This document shows positions 26,352 through 40,200 of a stretch of 64,000 nt of DNA, one piece after another. Every line of letters begins with the position of its first letter. The stretch's first letter is position 1. Position numbers and translations under genes: made by a program. The notes beneath the pieces were generated by a model, which saw only the letters and a program-made list of their open reading frames with translations, made no database searches and was not told where the DNA came from. Source of the stretch: Chrysomallon squamiferum (taxonomy: Eukaryota; Mollusca; Gastropoda; Neomphalida; Peltospiridae); assembly GCA_012295275.1 (NCBI GenBank), contig CM022669.1:9807489-9871488 (forward strand). Reading direction: 5' to 3'.

Positions 26352-29300
26352 ACTACTACTACTACAGTTTGCCGTACTACTACACTACTACTACTACAGT
26401 TTGCTACTACTGCATGTATTTTTGTTAATAAATACAATTCATTGGTATATTAAAAAACATTTCAGGATCCTTCTGTTAGGCAGGCTGCAGGTAATCGAGG
26501 ACAGCAGGCTGGAGGTTTAGATGACTACAATCCATTTGCAGAAAATAATCAGACCCGTCCTGCTGCTGGGGTAAATTACAGTGATATAGTTTTTATGCAT
26601 CAGTGTGTAATTGTGTTTGCATATGTGCATGGATGTCTCAGTTTTTCTTCAGTAATGTTTACAAAGTGAAAATCAAATGATAATTGATATAAATGTACAT
26701 CAAATAAATCTGTACAGTCTGTTACTGACCAAAAAGATATATGTATTAGAAAAAGATTATGTGGCATATGCTAAAAATTAGACAAGATTTTTATTTGAAA
26801 TAATGAGAATTTTAACCAGACCATAAAAGAAATTATCACTTGTGGGTAAAGGTATGAAAGTCAGACATTTCCTAATGTATCGATTTATACAGTATTAATA
26901 TTGATTAATATTCATGGCAAAGTAATGTATTTGAATATGGACCAAAAGTTTTTCTAATTCAAAAGTCAACAAAATGGTGTAGAAATCATTGTTCATGTGA
27001 ATGAACTAGCCAGGTAACAAAAACCATCAACAAACACTTGAAGTAATCAACATTCTCCATTTTAATCAAACTACAGATAAAACCAGTTCATGCTAACCCT
27101 ATCTTTGTGAATGGAAAATAACTGCCACAGAATTTGTTCCCTGATGTTTGTCAAACACCAGAAATTGGTGTTAATTCTATACTGATGGTATTAAAACACT
27201 TTGTTTATAACTCATTTTCAGCCTTTTTATAATTTATTGCTCACCTGACAGTTTATTATTTATTTTAATATCTTTTGTTTAAAAAAAATTAAATATTGTT
27301 TATTTGAAATGCCATAGTTTTACTATGCTGTTAATGCATGAAGGTGTCATTGTCAAATTTATATAGTGCTGTTTCATGTTAAAAGTGAAATGGCAAATTA
27401 AATGGAATAATATGCATATTCATAACCCAAATACACTACATAACTTGAAGAAAGCAGTACATAAGGCGATAAGCTCATGAATATGGATATTTATAATCAA
27501 ATTAGCATATAATAGATATATATATTGTATACATACATGAAATAGTTAATACATTAGGCTTAGCTATTAATATTTATGAATAATTCTTCTGATTAAATAA
27601 TACGTAAAAATATATATATTAGACATTTGAAATTACATATAATTTAAGAATAACACATCATGGATTAATTTTTGTGTAAGGAAATGTTTTTGTCAAATTA
27701 TTATTCATCTTATTAAAAAGTTAGAGAGTTAAAGCTTACTTTGTTTTAAAAAAGAACCAACATGAATTAATATTATAAAAGTTATTTAATCATATTTTTC
27801 CTGTAAACTTTGTATCAGTATCTATATATCCATACAAAGCCAGTGAATTATACATTGCAATGAGTGAATTTTTTACCAAAATGTGTTAAGAGTAAACTTT
27901 GTTTTCAGTTTACTTAATTTTTACTTGATTTAATTAACCTGCCTATAATTATAAATTTTAAATAACTTTAATTTGTTTTTTGTTTTCTTTAATTGTGTGT
28001 ATGTGTGATCATAGTTTATTAAAACATACTTTAAAAAGATAATAATTAAGATGCTTATATAATGTTAATTTTCACTACATTCAAATTTAAGCCCAGTAAT
28101 AAATATTTGCAATTTTCATTTAAAAAAAAAAGGAGTGTTGCTTTATTTATCATTCATTCAATTACTGTTGGTTAATGGAAAGAAACAATCTTTTTTCTTG
28201 CAGTCGAATGCACCACTTGTACCACCCCCACAGCCTGCACCTCCATCTCAGCCTGCTATTATGAAGCCATCAGAGGAACCACCCCCACCATATTCACAGT
28301 CAGGTGCTCAGAAGATAGACACCAGTGATCTGCAAAGAAGACAGGAGGTTTGTAATGAATTAGGTTTGATAATTGATTTTATTTGAAATGAGCTAAAAGC
28401 ATTCATTATAAGGTAAGTGGGAGAAAAAAAAACAGAAATCAAAATGATGAAAGACATAAGTTAGAGAAGGAAAAGGAAAAAGTCAAAATGATCAAAGATA
28501 ACAAGTCAGAAACGGCAAAAGAAAGAACTAAATGAAAAATACTGAAGATAAGTCAGAAATTCTAATGAAACAGTTTAAAATGACTGAAGAAAGAAGTAAC
28601 AGTTCAGAGAAAAAGTCACAATATTACAACAGACAAACAAAGTACCAACTGATGTTAGGCACATTTATCCATCTTTTACTGGTATTGGGCATTCTGTCAA
28701 ACTGTGGCTATTCTCAGATTCACAAACTGCCAAAGCATTGGTTCATACATTAGCCCTGATCAGGAATGTATCTACAGAAAATAAAATGTATGGCAAACAT
28801 TAAAATTCAGAATGTGTTCAGACACCTGGCACCCATTTTTAAAATAACTTTATAACATAAAACAGGCTCAGAAATACAAGTCAGATATATTAATCTTTTA
28901 ATTATAAATTAAGGCACTACATGAAAATTATAACTTAATTTAGTTTGATGTGATCAGTCAGTTTTTTCAGTGCTACTGTGAGGTTTGTGTTCAAATAATT
29001 CCCAGCAGTGTATATTTATCTTGTAATTTAGATAAACAGGTTTTAGTAATCAGGGCATGCTTTAGGAATGAAACTTCACTATCTATCAGCAGAATTTAGT
29101 CTTCTTCTGATTTGAAAAAATCCAGTTGTTTCAACTTTCCTATACAATAGCCACAATACTCTTTTCAAATCAAAGCCTCACATTAGATCCAGTGCTGTTA
29201 TTCAACATGACTACTTGTATTATTTCTTAACCATTAGACATCTTTGTCTTGCAAAGTAACATCTGCATGAAACCAATGCACAGCTGTATACAATAGGATA

Positions 29301-32300
29301 AATGACTGCCACAACTAATGTGATTGAAAATACTTCATAGGTCAGTATATGAAATCAGTAAGGATCTCGTTTGGTGGAATTTACTGGAAGAAAGGGATGA
29401 TCTGAACAGTATTTAATATGGATGGCAATTGGGCAACCTTTTAAATTATAGATAGTGGGTGAAATCAGTTGTAAATTAATTATCAATCATTTTTATAATG
29501 GAACTATACTAAAAATCCCTTGAAAGATGTCTTCAGATTAAAAAAAATAAATAAATAAATAAAGAAAGAAAGAAAGAAAGAAAGAAAACCTGACAATGGG
29601 GAAAACATCCTTTTGCATTCTTCTTATTGTGGTCTATTCATCCCAAATCTTTAACTGAAGATGGATAAAATATCTGAAAAAATTTATATTTTCACTGCTT
29701 AGTGGTTCCTTGGGCATGTGACACACATTAGAAATATTACTGGCCCTGATTTGCTGATTTCATTATCTCAATGAATTTCTATCCTTGAAATTATTTTAAA
29801 CCATTGGCTTTTATTCTTGAATTTTCCTATTATTATATATTTACATGTATTATTTACTTGTCCCGTCTGAACCTAAGTAACAATTTATTCAAATCTGCAT
29901 TGCAAATAAGTTTTCACATTACATTAAAATGAAGAACTGGCATTGTTAGTAACATTGTTTTGAATAGCCCTGGATTATTCCATTTTCAAAATTAACAAAC
30001 ATTTATTAAAACTGCAACATATTTATTTATTTTATTTTTTTAAATTAAAAACCCCAAATCAGCCATAAATGCCACAAATATATTCAATATGTGATATCAG
30101 TGAAATGATAAAATGTAATTACTCCCATGTCAAATAAAATAATTATTACATATAATTGTTCAGAATAAATTACTAGTAATATGTCACTATCATTAATGAG
30201 CTTAAGGATATGACCAAGATAAATGAAACAGTAAAGTTAAAGTGAATAATAATGGACGAGATTAACACGGCAGGTTCTTGAAACGGCTTAATATTTATTG
30301 TAGAGATCACTGCATTGATCAGCATTAATTGATATACACATGAAAAAGTAAGAACAAATATTCAGTCTGAGAACATAAAATGTTAACAAGTAAATGTCTG
30401 TGTGAATGCATGTGTGTATTGTGTATGTGTGCTGTATTGCTCAAGAATTCTTTCTGAAGATGATTAAAAAACAATAATAAAAAAAAATACCCTCTCCAGT
30501 ATATGCATTGTTGTCAATGTTTTTTTAAATCATATTTAAGGTTAACCAAATAAAAGCTGTAAAGGTAATACACTAAATCCCAAGGTCAGAAGGATCAGAG
30601 AATCAATGTCAACTTAATGGTCACATGTACAGAATAAATGGGAGCAAAACATCAAGAGGAGTTAGGTTTCTGTTTTAAATTTCTTTAGTGCAGTTTACTC
30701 GGTTACAACAATCCACTTGAATTACGTCTCACTGCACAGTGCACCAATGTAGTTTGATGACTTTATAATTCAGTGATGGGTAACATGAATAATTAAAAAG
30801 TAACTGAAAATTATAATGAATAAATATAGAGATATCACAAGAAAAAAAAAGAATGTTATATTACGTTTTTGTAAGTGATTGATCAATTAGTATTGGTGTA
30901 CTTCACATGTTTATAAGGATAATTTCAATCATTTTAAGAACACATGTTACAGTGTTTGCAGTGAAGATATCAACTACTGTCATAAAATCGATACATTAAA
31001 ACTATTTCTTGCGTCTTTTGTTTAGAAGGAAATGGTCATCGATTGTTCTATCCAGTAGTGTTTGTTTTATCGTATTTAAGAGTAAATAATAATACAAAAT
31101 AAATAATTAAATACAATAAATAATAATAATAAATAAAAAGGCAAAAGATATCTAAATGTCATGCATGTGCACAATGATGATTAAAAAAATAATTAACTGC
31201 TTTGGATATTATGACTGGGATTGCGTTTCTTCGATTCAACGATTGCATTACGATTGTCAACAAAAAATAAAAGAAAACGACTTCACTGTTTATCACTATC
31301 AGCTATTAAGAACTCGCATTTGGGGTCTAGCATTGTTTGAACTTATTATTCATTCAATTCAGATTGTTTCGGCGAATGAAATTAAATACATTTATTTTGT
31401 TAAGAAAGTGTGAATCACCGCAAATTATTATCATTGGTGTTTTTTTTTCTTGTTCTTCTAAAGACAGATTACGATTATTACTTCGAATGCGTATTTTATT
31501 ATCTTGCGTCTTAATGCTATTAAGTTAACTTTATTAAACTCTTATGGGAAATCAAATATAGAAAAAGCCCGAAATCACAAGAAGCCCGAAACGGTGCGAG
31601 TGTGATTCGTTACATAATATGTATTTCCTTTTGCGAGGGAAGATTTAAACCAATCGGAATTAACGTTTCAGAGGACTTCGGCTTGTATGTTTATTATTAT
31701 TATTATTATTATTATTACTACTACTACTACTACTAAGACGCCTTTGGGTTGGTTCTTCCTGTTAAAATGAATATTTCTGGCTTAACATTGAAAAAGTAAA
31801 AGAATATGCAAGTTCTTTTAGTTATTTATATATATTAAACATCTCTTATCTTTGAAATAATAATAATAATTCTAATAATAATAATAATCTGGAAAAGAAA
31901 AGAAATAGAATCTGAACTATTCATCGCCAAATAATTTGTATCGACGTTAACTATAAAATGGGAAATTAAATTTACAACAATATTTGATTTCTTCAATCGA
32001 ATAGTAGATATTAGATTGATAGATACGAATTAATTATTCATTTAGCGCATGTCGATAAATGGGGTCACGTAATAAAGTCGACGTCAGTTGAAATCGCGCC
32101 TTGCGTTTTAAACAAAATATACTGTGGTTGTCTCCCTTCATTAATCTGTGTTCTGTCAGACGTAAACGTTATCGGATAATACAAAATCTAATGGGTTTTT
32201 TTGTTGCTACTGTAATATAATATTCAAAATGTTACAAATAGGTTGTATTAAGAATTAATGTGAAAAGGACAGTTTATTATTATTATTATTAATTTTTTTT

Positions 32301-34417
32301 AATGGTCCTTTAGATTTATAAATTATTTATTTCTTTGCTTTTTTTTTTTTTTTTTTTTTGCTTTATTATTTATTCAGTTGTAATTTATATAAAACATCTA
32401 CACTTCAAATCAGTAATGCTTTAGCTGATGTAGATACTACTACATTAGTATTATTGAATCAGAAAGATTAACATTGCTCCGAATTCTGAATGTATAAATT
32501 TTGTTTTATATAAAAAAATTACAAATAGAAGTAAAATTAATTTGTAGGAGCTGGAAAGAAAAGCAGCAGAACTTCAAAAGAAGGAACAAGAAATGAAAAA
32601 TGTCCAATTCAGAGGTATTTGTTTTACTGAATTATTGCTGCTTCAGTTTGTTGGATTTTTTTTTTTTTTTTTGTTCTCCTGTACATTACTGTTACTGTTT
32701 TAATTTGTTACCAATTTTGTTTAATTAACATTTTAATTTAAACAAATACGTGCTTGCTAGGAATCTGGTGGTTCCTTTCTTATTTATTTATTTATTTATT
32801 TTTCATTAATTTAGAAGAAAAGCAATCTTTTATTCAAATAAATTAATTAGAATGCTGAACATTTTCATTTGACATAAACTTTTTTTGTTGTGTTCATGCT
32901 TGAATTTTCAGCAGTTAATACACATATCTATTCTATTCATTTTCCTTTGTTTTTTGTGGGGTTTTTTCATATTGTGGTCTTAATTTATCTTTAGAATTTT
33001 TAAGTTTGTTTTTAAATCATAGGCACAAACAATGTAATTTGTACAGTGAAATATTACTAAATATTTATTCATTCTACATTTCAGACAGAAAAAATAACTG
33101 GCCTCCATTGCCCACCTGGTTTCCAGTTGGACCATGCTTCTATCAAGACTTCAGTGTAGATATTCCACTAGACTTTCAAAAAATTGTCAAATTTATATAC
33201 TATATGTGGTGGTGTAAGTGTACTGCATTTTAAAAAATAACCATTTATTTATATTTTGATATTTGAAAGACAGTGTGTGATTTAAAACTTTTCTTCATTT
33301 CTAAACTGAAAGGAGTTAAGCATTTTTTCAATTTTAATAAAAAATAGTTAAATCTTTGATTTCCTTAGTACTTTGTTAAATTATATTTTATGATATTTAA
33401 ATGTTTATTTATGGATGTATAACTAAAATTGAAATCTTCATCTCTTTCACATTATTATCATTTTCCTCATCTCTTTTGAGATGGAAATTAACCTGTTTTT
33501 GAAACTAATTTATTTTTTTCAATCATTTTACTTATTTTTATTTCTGTTTAATAATTTATTTTTTATTTATTATTTTTTTTTAACTTTAATAATAATAATA
33601 TTAATAATAAAAATAATAATGTGTTACAAATTCCAAATTTTATTTTATTTTTCAGTTCATGTATTTGTTTTGTTTCTGAACATTCTGGCAAGTCTTGCCT
33701 ACTTTGTTGTGAACGCCGATGGAGGCACTGTGTTTGGCTTGTCTATTCTTTGGTTTATTCTCTTCACACCTTGTTCATTCCTTTGCTGGTACAGACCACT
33801 GTACAAGGCTTTTCGGTAAGTAACCTCATTTAAGTAATTACTGTACACAAATATAGATACAGATATAAATATAGATTAGAGAGAGAGACAGAAAGATACA
33901 CACACACACACACATGGAAATACATATAAATGATAAAGGAACACAGATTGCCCATTTCATCATTAGTCAATTTAGTGTTATTTTACTGAGTCTGTATTTT
34001 TTGTTTATTTATTTATTTATTTATTTGGTCAATTGGTCATGCAGTATTAAAAGGTTGATTTATTTGTGCTGTTTCAATGATAACAGCTCAAATAATCCCA
34101 AAACAGACAAGTCTGCAGTAATCTAGGAATGGTCAAAATAAAAAGAGTCACAGGTAGCAAAATTTCTTCACTATATATTTAAAAATTTTATCATTTTATT
34201 TTTCAGGAGTGACAGTTCCTTCAATTTCTTTCTGTTTTTCTTTGTGTTTTTCTTCCAATTCTGTGTATACATTATCCAGTGTTTGGGCATCACCAACTTC
34301 ACAGTGTAAGTAAAATTTTCAAAATCTATTGCTTTATACATTTTTTAAAATTATTTTCATGATTTATTAAAAGATAGAGGATAGATGACTTCATATTTCT
34401 GTTTTTAACCCTAGTTA

Positions 34418-34450
<33 letters not shown>

Positions 34451-37286
34451 GATAAATGTGTGTTTTCTCTTATATTAAATAACTGAAAGCGATTGTTTTT
34501 ATTCACCAATACAAGACAACAAAGAGATTCACATTCATCAGTTTTATTATTTTCAGCTGTTGTTACAGCATATTTGTTATGCACAATGCTGGACAAAGCT
34601 GAAAATATTCACCATTCAGTTATTATGACTTCTTATTTTCTTAAATGAGTGTGTCATATCAGATGTCATACATTTTATATTGCAGTGGAATAATAACTGG
34701 CCTGACTACCGTTAAACTGAATGTTGCTGCAGGATTAATTATGATATTTATTGGCATCTTCTTTGGATTACTAGCCATTATTAGCTTTGCCTCCCTAGTG
34801 AAGGTATTTTCTAAGTGGGAGGTTATCTGTTGTGGAACCCTTTTACACAATTTAAGCCTGCAGTATTGTATGCCCGTTTTAACAAACATGAATGGATTGA
34901 ATTCAACATCATCACTTAAGGAAATAATAATCTTTCTCCAGCACTGGTTGTAGTTTCATTTCTAACAAAGATTGGGAAAACATTATTTTAATTCTCTCTT
35001 AACATGAATGCTTGCATTAATTTACAAATGATCTTTGTTATGTGTGTTTCTAATTCATAACCAAATTCATTTAATATGGATTATTTGTTCAGAATTTGAT
35101 TTTGATACTGGCTATTAATTATTTGATATGTTTTCAGTAAAAATCAATGGATTAAAAATGAACTCAGGTTAAATAAAATAAAAGTAAACACTTATATGAT
35201 TTGTGGAAGCAAACCCTTCATGTTTGTTTTAAAACATCACGCATGTGTCGGTATTTTTAATTTACCTTTTTTTTTCTTTTTTTTCTAGCATCTACAGAAT
35301 CAGATTCAGCTTTCTTTACCATTTTCTGTAAATTGTAATTATTAAAAATAAGAGGGAAAAAAAAAAGAAAAGAAAACCAAAATCAAAACCCCCCAAAAAA
35401 CCAACCCCAGCATAAATAATTTCTGAATCTGCTATTTTTTCACAGATTACAAAAAATGCATACTTGGAAAATATTTTAAAACCTTTTCATTCTAGACAGT
35501 TCTTTAACTGAAATGTTAATAAACAATTAAAGGAAATCGTTTTTAAAAATATTTTACAGAATAATTTCATAATCCTGTTTTAAATTTAATAGGTAAACAA
35601 GCATCAACAACAAAATGATTGCAACCCCCCCCCACCAAAAAAAAAAATGCAAAGAAAATCTGGCTTTAGGGGGAAAATATTATCTTAATGAAAATGAAAT
35701 GGTTCTGAAGGCAGAATGCTGAAAGCTTCTGTTAGATCTATTTTAGTAGAAGATGTTTTGTTTGTTGTAGAGGCTGGATGAATGGTATAAAGGTTGCATC
35801 CAAGGATAATGTAGGGGCTGGAGCAGTCATGCTTTTTGTTGCATTCTTTATGTCATTACAAGCTGTGGCAACAATGATAATGTTAATTAAGGTAATATGG
35901 AAGATATGAAGCAAAAATAATTAATCTTACCAGATGTTTTTGATAGTCACAGTTTTATTTGTCTGTTTTTTTTGTCCAGTTTTTAATTTTCTGTTTATTT
36001 AAATAGTCAGTGGAATTCAGTGCATTTCTTATGTAAATAACTTAATATAATTATAAGGAGCAGTATTAACAGAAGAAAAAAAATGAAAAAAAATGCTTAA
36101 TTTATTTATTTATTTTGAATTTTTTATTTTGTTTTACTTTGGATATTATTAGTAAATTCAACCTTTTTTTTTTTTGAGGGGGTAGCAAGTCTTTCTGTTC
36201 ATGTTTTATTTGATTAATTAACTTTATTTACTTAAAAAATTATTATTATTTATTTATTCAACAAATTTATTATTTTATTATTTTTTTATTATTTATTTTT
36301 TTCTTGTTTATTTATTTATTCATTTATTTTGTAAGTTTTTATTAGGTTTTGGTGATATTAGTAGTAAATATTATTGTTTATGGAGGCAACATTGGTTACT
36401 GTTTTTGTTTAATTAACTTTTTTTAAATTATATACTATTCTATACTATTACTATTATTATTATTAATATCATTATTGCTGTTATTATTATTGTTATTTGT
36501 TTGCTGTTGTTTTTTTTTTACTGGTTTTTCTTAGTGTTGTTATTTGGTTGTTTTTCATAACTGGTACAAAACTCAGATACCCTTTCTCCTCCATTGTGTT
36601 GATATGAAAGTCAGAATGTGTGTGTATTTTATTTATAAAGACCAAAGCTGCTGTACATGTATATACAAATATGCACTGGCTTTCTATTCTATTTATCACT
36701 CAGTATGTAAATGTTGTTCTTCTTCCATTGCTGTATTTTTAATATTGTGTAACTTGTGGTTGCATGGTTAGGCAAAGAAGGATGTTTAAGAAACATTTCT
36801 TCATTTGAATTTTGGTTGGTTTATTTCTCAAATGGTAATTAGTTTTGATAATTGTAAATATTGATAAAAATTGTAATAATTTAAACAGATTAAATTATAT
36901 TGTGTTCACAGGAATTTAAGAAATAAACACATTTTAAAAATATGTATATTTATAAATAAAAATAAAAATTTAAAAGCAAAGAAATTTATTTAAAAAAATA
37001 AAGAAAAAAAATAAAATAAAATTGCATTTTTTTTCTTCAAAAATGGCATTATTATTGTTGCTGTATTTAATTCTTGTTGTGTCCATTTTTCCCTTCATGC
37101 ATGTTCTCTTCTTTGAAGGTGCATCGGATCTACCGTAGCACTGGTGCTAGTTTCCAGAAAGCTCAAGCTGAGTTTGCACAAGGAGTGATGAGAAACGAAA
37201 CTGTGCAGAACGTAGCCTCTGATGCTGCGGCTGGTGCAGCAAGGGGTGCCGTGTCCCAGTATGGATCAGGAGGAAATCGTTACTGA
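25802..37286 (+). CDS. SCAMP: Secretory carrier-associated membrane protein (SCAMP), complete
   Basis: Tetraspanning protein of recycling and secretory vesicles that acts in exo- and endocytosis. Exons: 25802-25858, 26466-26570, 28204-28347, 32548-32614, 33085-33213, 33656-33815, 34207-34305, then either 34686-34803 or 35771-35891, then 37119-37286. All phases agree, giving 348 or 349 aa (family about 330-350). The N-terminus [12 protein letters not shown] carries NPF motifs at residues 7-9, 16-18 and 41-43, which bind EH domains. A proline-rich stretch ([14 protein letters not shown]) and a short coiled coil ([18 protein letters not shown]) follow. The membrane core starts [20 protein letters not shown], with helices at about 160-180, 195-213, 225-250 and exon 8. 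The conserved inter-helix cytoplasmic peptide [11 protein letters not shown] is intact. The C-terminus starts [20 protein letters not shown]. The introns are much larger than those of AP3B (intron 3 is 4.2 kb). Which vertebrate SCAMP it is closest to was not resolved. Confidence 0.95.
26305..26352. repeat. (ACT)n microsatellite
   Basis: ACT triplets followed by a short duplicated segment (ACTACTACTACAGTTTGC, twice) in SCAMP intron 1, ending about 110 bp before exon 2. Confidence 0.92.
29551..29588. repeat. (AAAT)n/(AAAG)n microsatellite
   Basis: AAATA units grading into AAAG units within SCAMP intron 3. Confidence 0.85.
34686..34803 (+). other. SCAMP: SCAMP alternative exon 8a (membrane helix 4)
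   Basis: Acceptor TTGCAG, donor AAG|GTATTT. It enters at phase 2 and leaves at phase 0, encoding [14 protein letters not shown] then a hydrophobic helix (..[18 protein letters not shown]) ending SLVK. It joins exon 7 and exon 9 in frame. Using it together with exon 8b would frameshift 8b into a stop. Confidence 0.85.
35771..35891 (+). other. SCAMP: SCAMP alternative exon 8b (membrane helix 4)
   Basis: Acceptor TTGTAG, donor AAG|GTAATA. It has the same phases as 8a (2 in, 0 out) and encodes [19 protein letters not shown], then a hydrophobic helix ending MIMLIK. The glycine-tryptophan start matches the GW of vertebrate SCAMPs. If spliced after 8a it reads AGG CTG GAT ... GGA TAA, a stop at the thirteenth codon. 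Confidence 0.85.
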
Positions 37287-40200
37287 GAAACGATCTTAGG
37301 ATGATGTAAAACAAGACTCCACATGAGTGCAGATAAAAAAAAAAGAAGGGCATTGCTTACATCGAGAGCCAACAAGCTGAAACTGTCGTTTCCAGGAGAC
37401 AATTTGACTTCTTTTTTTTAAAATTATTTTTACTTCTTATTAGGATTTGTTGGCTCTGTAAGTCCAAATGCTGGATTATTATTTAATTTAAACTAAAGCC
37501 TGGTTAGAACTAGTATGACGCAAGTCTGATAAAGTGGATTTTTTTTTTTTTTTTAAATTATCATTTATTTGCTAATTAGTTTAAAAAGGACTAATTTAAG
37601 AATTGGGAACTGGCTCTCTGTAGTACCAGATTAGTATTAATTGCTGAACTGTCCAAAGTTATAAATGATTTACCATTTTCTGTGTTAAACTGTGATGATT
37701 ATTGCAGTACAGTGTTTCATAAAGGCATGCTTAAATTAAGTGTTTGTATAAAGGGGAGAATAAAAGGAAAACATTTATTTAAAATGCAGTCATTTTATTA
37801 TTATTGTTATTATTAATATTGTTGGCAAGAGGTTCTGATAAAAGAAAATATTAAAATTTTTAAGATATTACATTTTCTTTTAAATTACTGCGCTTAAGTA
37901 GATATAGATATTTGTATCTACTTGTCATCGTCATCACAGTTTACATTTATTATTTATAAAATAGAAAAATTACTTCATTTTGTCGTCATTGAAAATTCTG
38001 TCACTATATAAAATGTCACATTAACAAAATAAGCTAGTGTTTGTGTGAGTAACTACTTAACTTGTCATTCCTTTTCCTTTTAATTACTGAATTTGTCTTT
38101 GTAATATTTCTATTCAAATAGATAAATAAATAATAAGGTTGTAAACTGTTAATATTGGTGATGTTTGCTTTAACTTCTATATTAATTTTATTAAAATTAT
38201 ACACTAGAAAATGTAATACTTGATTTGAAGTAATCATTTGTAAATTTAGCTACAACAGATTGATCTCTGGTTACCCGACTATTCTTTGATAAACTGGCAT
38301 AAATTTAGTTTAGTCATTGTTGCGGTTATTATTTTGACTTTTTACAGTTAATTATCTGAAATATATTTTGTTAGCTCATTGATGAAGAAGACTGAGAAGG
38401 TAAAATGTGCAGTTGAGAAATTTGAAAGCAGAGTTAAAGAAAAACAGATAATTGTATTTAACAATTGTCTGTATATATCATCATTGTGTATATTTTGTCT
38501 GTTTCAAACTATTTTGCTTAAAAACAAAAAATTACAGTATAGCATATTAAATAAACACATTGGAGAGAAATCCTTTTAAAGTCAATATTAATTTCCTGTG
38601 ATGTGTAAGTATTGTGTATTTATTAGGTGATGGATGATAACAAAATATACTGTGAATCTTTTTTATTATTTTATTTTATTTTATTCAAAAAATTATTTAT
38701 ATATATAATTATTCACAAGGGATTTGGTTTGCAAGATATTACTATCCTTTGCTTTTAGTATTTTTAACTTTTTAGAATATCCATAGAGACACCAAAAGAC
38801 ATTATTCAGGCTTATTTATAAGCTTATTTCTAAAGCTTAAATAATTAAAATGTTAACCAGAAACAAAAAAATAAATTGTTAAATTTTCACAGATGATTTA
38901 GCACATACTTACTTCTGAGTAAGCAAGCAATATAAAAAATTAAAAGACTTTTGGGCATTACAGGTGTTCATATTTGATATGACTTAATTGTTTTTATTAG
39001 AATTTAATGTATCAGTAGACTATTTACTTACCATCAGATAAAAAGCTTACATATATGGAAATGCAGTTTTGAATTGGTTACATTTATCATTTAATTTGAG
39101 GAGAGAGTGGAAAAAATTTCAACACTATTTCTTTCCTTTTGCCATTTGCGTTAGCTACAATCTTCCTAAATTGTTATTTATTTGTTGCTAGCAATATATT
39201 CACTGTTGACAAAGATTTTCATTTGACACTTTTGGTCATTACTGAAATAAGTTATGATAAAAAAAAAAATGATGTTTTACATTATTCATCATGGGCAGTG
39301 TAAATGTTTTGGCACCCTTTTCCATTTGTATACTTACAGAATGTATATTAAGACACTGCTGTCTCAGAATAATTTAGAGACAAATGTCATCCACTTGTAA
39401 TAATTACATTGCTTAGTTGTTTCTGCCATTAACAGGTATTTATTTAGTTAAAAAAAAAAAAAAAAAAAAAGATTAAATGTTTGCATTGGAAATATTGTGC
39501 TTTTGTTAGTGTTGTTACATTAATGTGGGGAAAAATATTAATTGTATATGTTGGTATTGTTAGAGTATTGGTCAAGTAATTATTGGTAGCTTAATTAGAA
39601 TACTGCAATTTAGTCTTTAACATTTGTACAGTAACCCTGTAACCAATTCTTCACATCTCCCTGTACCCATTGTCGTCCTTGTGCATTTACATTATTTGTA
39701 CTTTTTTGATGTGGGTTTCTATTAAATTTTTACATTGTTTTTCGTACAAAGAAGCTGGATACAATGTTTTAAAATAAGGCAGACAGAATAAAAATACAGA
39801 TAACCTTTTTTTTTTTTTTAATTTGTTTTATGAGTAGTATTTTCCTATTAAATAAACTCATTGTTTTAAAGGGGGTAAAAACAAAAAGAATCAAAAATCA
39901 TATTGTACTAAATTAAAATGTGCATTTTCTAGAAAATGTATATAGTTGTTACCTGAATTTGTCTGCATTAGTTTGTTATAGCTTATCTATTGCTTCATAG
40001 ATATTAAATGTAATAATATATAAAAATGATATAAAAAAAATTAAAGCAACCATATAATCAGGTTAATATGGAATACTGGATTCAGTTAGTTTTGATTTTA
40101 TTTCCAAATTTTCCATCAACAAAATAGTTGTTACTATTCATTTACACCAAGTGTTGTAAATATATAATATCTGCACATCTGATGGAGACACCATCTTGTG

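Noticed and set aside
34645-34953. 102-aa frame with hydrophobic core as a separate membrane protein
   Set aside because: Its core is SCAMP alternative exon 8a read through both splice sites.
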